DNA of 64,000 nt from Allomyces macrogynus ATCC 38327 (lineage: Eukaryota > Blastocladiomycota > Blastocladiomycetes > Blastocladiales > Blastocladiaceae): positions 404,621 to 468,620 of the forward strand of contig GG745345.1 in assembly GCA_000151295.1 (NCBI GenBank), given 5' to 3'. Each line of letters starts with the position of its first letter. Position 1 is the stretch's first letter. The position numbers were made by a program, and so were the translations under genes. The notes beneath the pieces are model-generated. The model had not been told where the DNA came from. It did not search any database and saw only the letters and a program-made list of their open reading frames with translations. Positions 1 to 10,525 of the stretch are shown here, piece by piece.

Positions 1-180
1 GGACACGCGCGTCACACACTGCACAGAGAACCTGTTCGCGCTCGGCGAAGATCGATTTTGACGACCTAGTGATGCGCACGTTCCCGCGCATGCGCATCAA
101 GTTCACGCCGCGGCGCTCGCGTTTACGGAGAGCGCAGCGAGTCGTGAACGCCGCGGGTGGGGGGCGGTGGACGTCTGCGA
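1..180. other. Window edge, no gene assigned
   Basis: The plus strand is open through positions 3-500 and reads a basic segment near 69-130, but it has no recognisable domain and overlaps the minus-strand gene. It could be the end of a gene lying outside the window. Nothing is claimed. Confidence 0.3.
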
Positions 181-1340
181 TCAACTCCGACGGTGACTGG
201 TGTAAAGTAGATTCGCGGCCCGCCGCGGGCAACGCGGCGGTGGTGGCGGCGGGAACGTCGTCGAGCGACTCGTCCGACGCGCTGACCGGCGCGGTCGGGA
301 CCGACTTGGGCGTGAGCGAGGACAGACGGCGCGCGGCAATGTCGCCGAGAGTTCCCACGGCGGTGCGGGACCCGGTCCCGCTCGCACTGCCCACGGCGCG
401 TCGGCCGCGGCGGCGAGGGTCGTCGCGGGTGGGAGGGGCGTGCCGACACGGTCGAGCGCGCCGAGGTCGAGCCGTTTCGGGACGCGCAGGGAGGAGGTGA
501 CAGTGGTGGTGATCGTTGGGGGGAGGGTCGGTGGGGTCAGGGAACTGCCCGGGCGAGAGGGGGACGCGGTCGTCGTGCGCTTGCGCGGGGTGGTGTCGTC
601 GGCGGACGGGGTGGCGGTGGTGGGATCGGCGGGCGGCGAGGACGCTGTCGAGGCCGAGGTTGGGCGGCGCTTGGGGGTGGACGGGGTCGGGGACGCAGCT
701 GCCTGTTCGGGCGGTGCCGACGAGCGCGTGTCGGTGCGGATGGCCAGGTCGTAAAGCTGGTCGTAGCGCTAGTTCACCAACTTGTCGTCAGTCCTGCCCC
801 GACCGCGTCCCAGATTCAGATCGAAAACGGGCATACCTCGCGCGCCGCATCCAGCGCGACCGCATGCTCGCCCAACTCATTCGCGCACCGCGCCGCCGCA
901 TCCGTGACAGCTCCCGCGGCGCGATTCATGTACTCGGCGACACGCGCGAGCGCCTGCGCCGCACACGCCTCGGCTTGCGCGTGCATGCCCGCGAGCGTCG
1001 CGACCGCATCGGGCGACGCCAAATTCACCGCCAGTACGGCGGCCCGCTGCCGCGCGACAAAGTCGAGCAGATCGTCGGCGGCGGACACGAGCGGGTTTAC
1101 GGCGCGCGCGTTGACGGTCGCTTCCCACTGGTCCCAGTGCGCGGCCGAGGCGCGCGCGTCGGCGCCGTGCACGGGCGGCTGCGACGAGAAGCGTGAGAGG
1201 GTCATGGCTGAGTTGGGCGTGCCTCCACCGGCGGCGGTGGGATCGAGCAGATGCATCGGGATCGCGGGCGAGGGCGGGGCTGAGAGGCCAGGGGGTACGG
1301 CACTGGCGCCGGGCGGCGTGGCGAGAGCGACGCTCGGCAT
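181..1340 (-). CDS. Unrecognised protein, helical N-terminal half and Pro/Thr/Ser-rich tail
   Basis: Two exons are proposed: 1340-837 from the ATG at 1340, and 768-181, joined across a 68-nt GT-AG intron (836-769). The splice keeps frame and joins ..LDAARE to RYDQLYDLAIR, a continuous helical-looking segment. Without splicing the frame stops at 816. The first 60 residues are low complexity. Residues about 70-180 are Ala-rich and helix-prone and carry an HWDQWEATVNAR segment, and the remainder is basic and Pro/Thr/Ser-rich. I do not recognise the family; a small coiled-coil subunit is possible but is only a guess. The C-terminal end is weak: exon 2 is open to 181, but a further intron could cut it earlier. 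The start is supported by divergence from the gene beginning at 1810. Confidence 0.45.
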
Positions 1341-1809
1341 GGTGAAGAGCGATTGCGGGGTGCGGGCGCAAGGAAGGAGCGCTAGCGCGGCCGTCGGTGC
1401 CGCGTCGTTCGTCGGTGCGGCAGCGGGGCGCGCGACAAGGTGGAGCGGTGCGAGACGGGCGCGGGACAGGTGCGTTTTCGGCACGATGCACGCGCAAGTC
1501 ATGCACGCGCAAGTCATGCACACCACGCGAGGTGATGCCACTGCAGCTCGGGTCTTCTCGCACTTGTCACGCGCGCCTCGGTTCGCGTGCCGCACCGCCG
1601 GCCAGATTCGCTCCACCGACCCTCCACCGACGCCGACGGCGACACCAACGCGACCTCTGGCCAGGAACAGCCCAGGAACAGTGCCCGGCACGGCCACGGC
1701 GACGACGACGCTCGCAATCGCACCAGCAACGCAGCGCCAGCGCCAGCGCCAGCACCAGCAACCGCCAGCAAGCTCGAACTCATCACCAACCGACCCAAGC
1801 ACGCTCACG
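1341..1809. promoter_or_regulatory. Divergent intergenic region
   Basis: This stretch of about 470 bases separates the starts of two genes reading away from each other, so it should hold both promoters. It contains a direct repeat of CATGCACGCGCAAGT near 1488-1517. No TATA box is seen. Confidence 0.35.
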
Positions 1810-2645
1810 ATGCCGCCGCTGACCGCGCCCATGCTCGCTCGTGCCCCGCCGCACTTGATGCCACCACCACCGCCCGTTCCGCTCGCGCACGCACGGCCCG
1901 TCACGTCGTCATGGCCGCCACCACCACCATCAAGCGCAGCGCAGCCCGAGACGCCGCAAGGACCGACCGTTCAGCAGCTCAACTGGGCCCTGCAGCTCGC
2001 GATTGGCGCGCGCCTGGTCCCGGGCTCGGCACCCTCTTCGCTGCCGCTCGTCATTACTGCGCTCGACCCAGCACGGCGTCATTTTGTCGCGCGGATGCAA
2101 GTCGGGCCGGCACACCTGGTACCTATGCGCCGCCTCTTCCATGCCGTGATGCCGAATCCGATTCTAACGTGCTTACTGGGCCCGTCGTGTAGACACCGCA
2201 CGGCACGCTACACCCGGCCGCCGTTGCTGCGACCATCGACGTGGTTGCTGCCGTCCTCCCGCTCCTTGCTCCCTCCCCACCCTCCTCGGCACCATCGCCA
2301 TCCAGCGTACCCGTCGCGTCCGCACCCCCCGTCCGCTCGATCCTCTGGCCGTCCGCTCGCACCGACGCGTCCCCGCTCCCATTTGCCGCCGTCCCCGTCG
2401 TCCCGCACCTGACCGTGCTCGAAGCGCACGCGATGCTCATGGCGCCGACGCTCGGCACCGCCATGGCCTCGATCGATGTCATGGTGATTCCGCAAACGTC
2501 GCCTGGAGCACCCGCGACGGCGTGGCCCGTGCTCGTCGCCTCGTCACGATTACCAGGCGCGGCACTCCCGCCGCCGCCTGTCGTGCCGGCGTCGGTCGCG
2601 GCGTTGGGGGCCGGGTTGGCGCCCCATCACCGACCTAAGATTTAG
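1810..2645 (+). CDS. Hotdog-fold thioesterase-like protein (PaaI/ACOT13-like)
   Basis: Exon 1 is 1810-2118 and exon 2 is 2193-2645, separated by a 74-nt intron with donor GTACCT, a CTAAC branch site at about 2163 and a TAG acceptor. The product is about 253 aa. Splicing creates VGPAHLTPHGTLHPAAV, which matches the conserved hotdog-fold signature in which the catalytic or binding segment follows 'N..GtlHGG' and leads into a helix (here ATIDVVAAV). After a Pro/Ser/Ala-rich insertion of about 60 residues comes a second fold-like segment (GTAMASIDVMVIPQT) resembling the strand following the 'S.dl.v.yl' motif of PaaI-type acyl-CoA thioesterases. The usual HGG reads HPA, so activity is uncertain. 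The low-complexity N-terminus (first ~45 aa) may be disordered. The family call comes from motif reading alone. Confidence 0.5.
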
Positions 2646-3190
2646 AGAGGGTCGGATGGCGATATTTGGTTTTGGTTTTGGTTTTGTGTGTTGGATCGAC
2701 ACCCGTGTCGCGCGGGTGCCGGTTTTGCAGGTCGGGTTTTTTTTTTTTTTGCGTGTGCGTGCGTGCGGTTGGATCGCAGCCAATAACAACCATGTTTTAG
2801 CGCATCCTCAGTTTGTGGAGCAACGACAGCCGCTCACGCGGCGCATCATCGTGCTGGCTGTCGCCAGTGTTTTTAGCGGTGCGGTATGGACGACGTTAGT
2901 CTCGTCGCGGCCGTCGAGTGATGTCCGCGCTGATCAGGCACACTCGCCTCCCCACCGGCAGCCGGCACAAGGCAGGACGCGCGATGGCGACGCGCGCGCA
3001 CGCGCACCGTGCGCGCGGCACCGAGGCAAACTGCTTTCCCACCGTGCCATGGATGACGCTCACAACGTGCTTGCGCGCCGCGCACCGCGGCCATGTCAGG
3101 CCGCGAGGCGAGGCGACAAGCGCACGCTGTTCGCAGTCGCGAACATGTGGGTCAGAGGGCTGGCGCTCTTCAGGCCGACGGCCAGCCTGC

Positions 3191-3254
3191 CGGCCACCAC
3201 CACCGCCCGCGGCCACCACCACCGCTCGCGGCCACCACCACCGCCCGTGGCCAC
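3191..3254. repeat. 19-bp minisatellite, 3.4 units
   Basis: Three near-perfect copies of CGGCCACCACCACCGCCCG begin at 3191, 3210 and 3229, followed by a partial fourth. The array sits about 15 bp upstream of the TATA box of the next gene. Confidence 0.9.
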
Positions 3255-3268
3255 GGTGCGCGGCCGGG

Positions 3269-3274
3269 TATAAA
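3269..3274 (+). promoter_or_regulatory. TATA box of the LPMO-like gene
   Basis: TATAAA lies 150 bases upstream of the ATG at 3424, within GGCCGGGTATAAATTCC. It is the clearest TATA element in an otherwise GC-rich set of promoters. Confidence 0.55.
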
Positions 3275-3423
3275 TTCCGGCCCTCGCGGCTTCCCCGCAT
3301 CCTCTCTCTCCCCTCTTCTCTCGGACGCCAAGTGCTGTGACGCGCTCGAACAAGCAACCGGACCCTCTCTCTATCTTTTCAACGCACCGACCAACCAACC
3401 GACCAACCAACCGCACCATCACC

Positions 3424-4773
3424 ATGACCGCGTCCACCACCCGCACTACCTTCTCGCGGCTTGCCGTGCTCGCCATCCTGGCGCTCGTGCTCGCGCCGTT
3501 GGTCGCGCACGCGCACTTCTCGATGGTCGGCAGCCGCGAGGCCGCTGAGTACCACAACAACCTGAAGTTCTACCCGATTGCCGGTACGTGTGGCGCGCGA
3601 GCCCTCCAACCATCGAAGACTGATGCGCGCCTGCCGGGCGACGCGCTCTCCGCGGCAGTACCGAGGCCGACGCGCTTACGCGACCGCGCCGCCGAACCAC
3701 GCGCTGCTGCGCCCTCCACGGTGGAGGCTGGCAGATCGCCTGACTGATCCCCGCCCGCCCGCCCGCCCACTTCCGCCCCCATCACGCGCGGCATCACCAC
3801 CCCCTATGTAGGCGGCGCAAACTTGCGCCCCGTGACCAACTGCCTCGACCTACCCGCCGTGACCCCGAAGCAACTGACCCCCGGCGAGCACACGTCGATC
3901 GAGTTTGAAGTCGGCAACCACGCGTCGCACGTCGGCAACTGCAAGGCCGCGCTGATCGACACGAACACGGGCACCGAAGTCGCGAGCTTGGACGACGTGC
4001 CCAACTGTGTGGCCAAGGCGCACGCCTACCCGCTGACGGTGCCGGACGTCGAGTGCCCGCACTGTGTTCTGAAAGTGTCGGTCGCGGCCACGCACTTGTC
4101 GGCCGACCAGCCGGAAATGTACGACTCGTGTTTGGACGTCGCGATTGCCGGTGGGAAGAGCGGTGGTGGGGCGCAGGCCGCGCAGGCCGCGGAGGGCGGC
4201 GAGACGGAGGCCAAGGGGCTCAAGGACGACGCGGTCGCGGCGCAGCACGCGGGCGAGGACCATGGCGCGCCGGCGCCCGTCGAGGAAGATCACGATGCCG
4301 GTGCCGACCAGGGCGCTGACGATCACAGCGCTGTCGATGAGGGCGACGGGTACGCGCCCGAGGACGGCAACGCGACCGACGCGCACGGGACTGACGTGGC
4401 CGCCGCGCACTCCGCCGGCACCGTTTCGGCGCAGCACGCCGGCGAGGCCCACGGCGTCTTCGACTCGGACCGCGCCAAGGCTGACGCGGCGGCGCGCGAC
4501 CATTCGCGCGGGGCGGCCAAGGCCGACTCGGGGCTCACGCACGTCATGGACGATGGCCAAATGATGGCCGGGCCGGAGATGGAGACGTTCCACGCAGCGG
4601 GCGTCGACGAGACCAAGGGCGCGCCCGAGGACCAGGGGGACACGGCCGACTCAGCGCTGCCCAAGGACATGAAGGCGACGGCGCAGAGCGTCGAGGAAGT
4701 GCGCCGCCAGATGTTGCGCTTCTTCAAGGGCAAGCCGCCCGGTGCGTCGGGGGCGGCGGCCAAGTCCGCCTAG
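3424..4773 (+). CDS. Secreted LPMO-like protein with N-terminal His and acidic, His-rich tail
   Basis: Exon 1 is 3424-3583 and exon 2 is 3812-4773; the 228-nt intron is the longest seen in the window. The product is 373 aa. Residues 1-30 form a signal peptide ending LVAHA, so cleavage before His31 would expose an N-terminal histidine, as in copper-binding lytic polysaccharide monooxygenases and BIM1-like proteins. The mature domain (about 31-180) carries NHASHVGNC with further histidines and paired cysteines (C64, C97 and a CPHC motif), suiting a small disulfide-stabilised copper-binding beta-sandwich. Residues about 190-340 are a repetitive Ala/Asp/Glu/His tail with AQHAGE-type units, acidic and possibly metal-binding. 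The C-terminus is basic and shows no GPI signal. The family call is inferred from the N-terminal His and fold size; no catalytic activity can be asserted. Confidence 0.65.
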
Positions 4774-5874
4774 GGGCTCGTCAGCGCGATGTCGTCCGGA
4801 CCGGCAGCGCGCGGGGTCGTGCTGCCGGGAGCGATCGATGGGAGGAGACTCAGATGGTACGACTGGGGTGAGCAGAAGGAGCAGACTGGCATGGGCTTCG
4901 CGCACAGCAGAGCGTTGACTGTTATTTCATCCCATCTTCGCCGCGCATTCACGGTGTACATAATACATTTCACATTTCGTCGGCATTACCTACTGCTGTC
5001 GCGTGCGACGCGCCAGATCAGGCTCGGTTCCGCTGGATGGGATCCTGATCCGCCGATGTACCGGCGTACCTGTGGGCAAAGGCGCGTGCAAGTACGTGCA
5101 TGAGCCGAAACAGGAAAGAGTGAAGCACCGTGCGCGGGCAGAAACCTGCACGACACGTTCAGTGTGATCTGCACTCTTGGCAACACAACACCACACCACA
5201 CACCTCCGGCAGCTTTCAATCGAACCAAAATCGGGTGGAGAAGCGAGAGAAACAGGTTCCAAATCAAATGCCAAATTTCAGTTCGCATCCTTGGAAGCTG
5301 TCATCATGTGTCGTGCGATGTATGGGGACGCGTTCAGACCGCACCTGTGCTCACCCGCATGTCGGTTTAAGACCCACTTACCCGCATTACCCGAGCCGGT
5401 TCTTCAACGCTGCTGATAATTTGAATTGCGGGAGCAATGAGCGATCGAGGTTGGCAAATGAATGGGACGTCATCTCGTCAACGCGACATCGTTTCGCGCG
5501 CTTGCAGCGATCGTGATCAAACAAGCCGTGAGAGCACGATGCTGGCCATTTGGCCTCGCTTGTTGTTGGTGCTGGCGGACGCAACTGGCGTCGGATCGCG
5601 ACCAAAGGCGATAGACACGGGGGACAAGTCGCGCCGTTGTTGTGTGAGACGCTTTCCCAAGCGCAATCACGGAGGTCGAGTGCTGTTCCCCCCCGACTTC
5701 GCCGAACCCCCCCCCCCCCCCTCCCCCCTGCATTTCATCAGGCACATCGTGCTGCCGTTGGCGGGAGCTATGGAAAAGACGAGTTCCCGCTCGTGGTTGG
5801 TGAAGGCCGGCAGACCCAAGAACGCACTTCCCAGCACTAGCCTGCTCTCTGTTCTTCACGCCGCTCCATCCACC
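4774..5874. other. Intergenic region, no gene seen
   Basis: About 1.1 kb of lower GC content than the flanking genes. Short open frames on both strands have no domain. A run of C residues lies near 5708-5720. Confidence 0.4.
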
Positions 5875-6937
5875 ATGGCACTATCACTGCCCTCGACGGC
5901 ACTCCTGCTGGTCCTGATCCTAACAGCCACCACGGATGCTATGGCCCCACTGCAGGATTTGCTGTTCACGCCCATCACCGATCTCGACCAATGGAACGAA
6001 CTTGCGTTTTGGGGCGTGGGATTCGGCTCGGTCAATTACTTGGTGTCGTTGGCCGCGCCTGGATGCCTGATCGCCGTCAATATCGGCTGCTGGGGCGACC
6101 AATTTGATGTCGAGGTCAACCGCGTCTCTCATGGTCCGCGTTGTCTTTCAATCGACCAGCCGCCCCTCTCACAGACCCACCTCGTGTCCATGGAGACTCA
6201 CGACCATACCGACATGGTCTGGCGCTCTGGTGCCGGCATTTCTTGCTCGATGCTTTTATCTAGGCCGCACGTCAGAGCCAGGAACACGCGCGTGAGACGG
6301 TCCCATCACGAGCCCGGATATGGCGCTCCAAGTCGCCGACTTTTCTCGTGTGTACTTCCCGCTGGCCGCGGGCGAATTTGATGGTTTGACTGGATTTTCG
6401 CTTTGTTGGTGCTCCGTCCTGCTGTCCTCCATGACGACGTCGAGCGCAATGACCACGACGATAATGCACTCCACCTCGATGACACCGACCGCTGATCCGA
6501 CGGCCCTCCCTCGTGATATCGTGCACCCGCTGCATCCTGTGCACCCGCTACATTCCATGGTCCCACCGACCGGGCCCGCACTCAAGGCGGTCGACCCTTT
6601 ACCTGTCCGCCCCGCTGTCGCTCCGGCACCACGAGTCCTTGATGGACTCGCTCATCGGCCGGCCAAGCGTTTCGTTCAGGCCATGGGCGATGCGAAAAAT
6701 CAAATCGGCACCGATGCTGCAGTTGCCGAGCCGGTTCTCTCCGCTGTCGTTGCACCTGATTCGCGCCTGCAATAATGAGTGCTTGGTGCGGTTGTGCTGG
6801 CGGGTGGTCCGGTTGTGCTTGTCGCGGCCGCGGTCGGGATCGTGGTTGCTACGTGTAAGCGTCGTCTCCGTTGGCGGTCGGCGGTGCGGATGTTGGTGAC
6901 GGGAACACCGAGGTCGCGGCCGTGTCGAACAAGGTAA
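5875..6937 (+). CDS. Signal-peptide and single-TM protein, gene model unresolved, possibly decayed
   Basis: An ATG at 5875 in a CCACC context opens a signal peptide (residues 1-22) followed by an ectodomain segment with DQWNELAFWGVGFGS and a Cys pair, up to about 6108. A second credible segment lies in another frame at about 6297-6400 (SPDMALQVADFSRVYFPLAAG). A hydrophobic helix followed by a KRRLRWR stop-transfer lies at 6788-6880 in that frame, after a TAATGA double stop at 6773-6778. Together these look like a type I membrane protein with an N-terminal beta-rich ectodomain. Two or more introns (about 6109-6296 and about 6725-6775) would be needed to join them; otherwise it is a pseudogene. 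The three pieces are seen directly; the joining is inference. Confidence 0.35.
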
Positions 6938-7785
6938 CGAGCGCGTCGTGAAGATTGGTCAGTCGCATCGAGTTGTGACGGCGTGGACTGAAGAGTGGAA
7001 CTGGAGACTCGGTTTTCGGTTTGAGATCAATTTTCAATCAACAAGCAGCAGCTGCTGCTGCTTTAGTTTGATGTTAGGCGGTCTGCTCTGCCGTGTTCGA
7101 CCAGCTGGCTGCGCACAACTCACGGTGGACTTGCATTTGCCGGCCTTCCTGGCCCGTGCCATACACGTGTCTACGGATCACGGGCAGCAGTTCGCGCTGA
7201 TCGCGACCGCCGCAGGAACGTTGTCGACGACATCGCGGTCGATGCGGCCGGCAGCGCACAGGTCGCGTCTCGCAGTGGGCGCCATCACCGCGTTGCGGCT
7301 GGAGCGAGAGGCGTCCTGCCGTGTCCATCCGACGGCTTTCGACACTGAGCGTGACGTTCAGCCAGGCATTTGCCTTCAGGCGAAAGGGCGCCGTCGTTGC
7401 CACCATCAAAGACTCGGCAAACCACGACAGAACCACCGCAACGTTGCCCACGACAACCACTTTCGAGCGCGCGTCGTCGGCGCTACGACCACCGTCAACG
7501 ACCAGTACTGCCCGCAACTGTCGTGCGCTCCCGCGCGAGCAACGCCGAACAACCGTGGCCGCGAGAACCGACGCCGTGAGCCTGAATCGCCGTGGTGGAC
7601 CCGCCCGCACGACCTCGCCTAACGCGCCAGCCCCTGCCGTGATCGGATCCCGAGCCAAGTACGCGCGCCTCTCCCCCACTACCGTGCGACCAAACCCTGT
7701 CGTGCGCTGACGACCGTGTGCGCCACGCCTAGGTCGCACGCGCGTGCTCGCTCCACCCCTCGGCCCGCTACAGCAGCTCCCAACC
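6938..7785. other. Intergenic region, no supported gene
   Basis: Long open frames exist on both strands but read as low-complexity Arg/Ala/Thr and have no start in good context. A CAGCAGCAGCTGCTGCTGCT inverted repeat lies near 7043-7062. Confidence 0.35.
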
Positions 7786-10494
7786 ATGTCCGACGACGGT
7801 GCCGCGCCCGTTCCCGCGGCGCCATTGGCCCCGGCGCGCGTCGCACTCCCCGCGGCGCTCCCGGCGCCCGCGATCCCGCCCGACACGCCGCCGGACATGG
7901 CGCCGATTGCCTCCCGCTTTGCGGCGTTCAGCGTCAAGCCCTACCGCGCCGGGATCCTCAACAAGGCCAACGTACAGGCACCCGACGGCCGTCTTTTCCC
8001 GCGGCACGACTGGACGCCGTGGTACGTCGAGCACATTGGCCCGCTGCTCATGTTTTGGCCAGCGCCCAGTTCGGCCGACCCCGACGTGATTTCCGCACTC
8101 CAAAGCCGCAACCGCGCCCAAATTCATCAACATTGCCGACGGCCGACGGGCAGCTTGTCCTCGACCAGACGGGCGTTTGCGCTCAACACGGCCGGCTGCA
8201 ACCTGTACCACCTGCAGGCGGCGGATAACGACGATCTCGCACAGTGGATCGCCTCGATCCGGCTGGCCTGTTTCGAATTTGCGAAACTGCATGAGCAGTA
8301 CACGGCGGCCCTGCTCGTGCGCCCGCCATTCCGCGCGCCCGCGGCGCTCGCGCTGATCGGGTCCGACAAGTTTGCCGCCGCCGTCCAGGTGCGGTACTCT
8401 GGGTGCGCCGAGTGGCGCAAGTTGTGGTGCGTCGTGTACCCCGCGGACCAGCCGCCGCCCCCACCGCAATCGTCGCGCACGTCGATTTTGAAACGCAAGT
8501 CATTGGCGCTCAGCGCGTCGTCGTCACTGGCCTCGCTTGCCGAACCCGGGCCGCAAATCATTCTCTATGACAGCAAGAAACTCAAGCGTGCGGTGTTAAC
8601 GCTGACGAACATCTACCAGGCGTACGCGGTCTACCCGGAACGGCCGCACCTGATCAACCTCTCGATGTTGGGCAAACTCGAGGGTACCGTGACCGACCAC
8701 GACCCGAACCCGAATTCGCCGATCACGCACCCGGCGTTCTGTTTGGTGATGACCTCGGCGCCCGACGACTTGGCCGCGTTCTTGGTTGCGACATGTGCGG
8801 CGTTCCGGCTCTACGATGTGGCGCCCGCGCGGTCAATGGGGGGCGTGCCGGTCCCGCCGAATTTGCGGGTCGCGCCGACGGCCGATGAGACAAGTCTGTT
8901 TTTGACCAGCGAGGATACGCAGGGACTGGATTTGGCCGCGAATCATTTACAGGCCAAGGCGTTGCTGGAACGCACGTTGGCGGCGAAATTGGCGGGCGCT
9001 AATGCGCCGCCCAAGACGCCGCCGGAAGTGCCGCCGACGCCGCGGAGTGCCGGCGGGAAGAGTCGCGCGGAGAAGGTCGCGAGCGTGGCTGTGGCCGCGG
9101 GTGGAGCGGCGGCGGCGATGGCGGGCAAGGCGGGAGGGAAGGGGAAGGGGAAACAGTTGCCGCCGCCGCCGGCGAGTAGTGACGATGAGAGCGGGTCGAG
9201 GTCCGATTCGGCGTCGGAGAGCGGGTCGGAGACGGGGTCGAATGTGGAGACGGGGTCCGAGGAGGCGTCAGGGTCTGAAGAAGAGACGGGGTCCGAGTCG
9301 GAGTCCGGGTCGGAGGACGAGTCGGAGGTCGAGCACACCACGACCGACGACCACGGCGTCACGACGGGTACCGACCATTCCGGCTCCGAGGCCGAGACCA
9401 CGGATAGCGAGGAGGAAGAGGAGAGCGACGCCGAATCAGACGTGTCGGACGCTGCGCACGTGAAGCCGCGTAAGTACAAGACCAAGGACCTCGATTCGGT
9501 CACGCGCGGCGTCGGCAAGATGTCCGTGCACGACGAGTCGCACGACGAAACGACCGGGTCCGAGGACGAGTCGGGAGTCCGACGAGCATTCGGGGTCCGA
9601 CGACGAGCATACTGGGTCAGACTCTGAGTCTGGATCCGGTTCTGGGAGTGACGATGACGACGCGACGACTACGTCCGGTTCCGACGTGACCGATAGTGAC
9701 GACCACGACACGACGTCGTCCGAGGAATCGACCGACTCGGACGCGTCCGATTCCGAATCCGACGTGTCCGACGGCCCCATCACCAACGGCGCCTCTCGCG
9801 GCGGGCCCATGCCGCAATTCGACCCAAACGCCGTGGATTTCATGGCTGGGCTGAACGCGAACCGGTACGCGGCGTCGGTCGCCACCTCGGACAGTGGCAA
9901 GCCGCCCGTGCCCGAATTCGCACCCAACTCGCTCCTCTCGAACCCGCACGCCGCGGGCACCAACAAGTCGGGTCCGGGCGCCGACGAGCCGCTCGTTCCT
10001 GCTTTTGTCCAGTTTGGCGGCCTGCTGGCCAAACCCAAGGCGACGCTCTTGCAGCAGCACCAGGAAGTGCAGAAGCGGCAGCAGTACTATGCGCAGTTGC
10101 AGGAGCACCACCAACAGCAACAGCTCGAGCAGGCCGTGCAGCGCGAACAGCAGTACTCGGTCATGGCGCGGCCGCGCGGGCCGTTGCTTTCGGTCGCGCC
10201 GCGGCAAGATGCGGCCGCGAATGCCGCTGGTTTGCTCTCGGTCGTCTCGTCGCGCGAAAAGACGCGGCAGCAGCAAAAGTACGCGTATTCGGGTTTTGCG
10301 TCGGGTTCGGGTGTTGCCGAGCTGGTCGAGCGCGGCGCCGGCACAGGAAAGCAGATTGCGCTCGACTTTGAGCGCGACCGCGACCGGCAAATGGCGCTCG
10401 AGTCGCGGCAATTGGCCAAGGAAATGGCCGAGGAGAGGCAGCGGCTCGAGGAAATGATGGCCGTGCAGCGGCTCCAGCAGCAGCAGGCGCAATT

Positions 10495-10525
<31 letters not shown>

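Larger units (their letters stand above)
2646..3423. promoter_or_regulatory. Intergenic region with promoter of the LPMO-like gene
   Basis: Contains a T12 run near 2739, the 19-bp minisatellite at 3191-3254, a TATA box at 3269 and, just before the start codon, a 5' leader rich in CCAACCAACCGA units (about 3380-3420). No coding region is convincing. Confidence 0.5.

Noticed and set aside
7074..7937. 287-codon minus frame upstream of the Caf120-like gene
   Set aside because: Overlaps the Caf120 start and is mostly Gly/Ala/Arg; a short hydrophobic stretch (VVVVGNVAVVLSWF) is not enough to support it.
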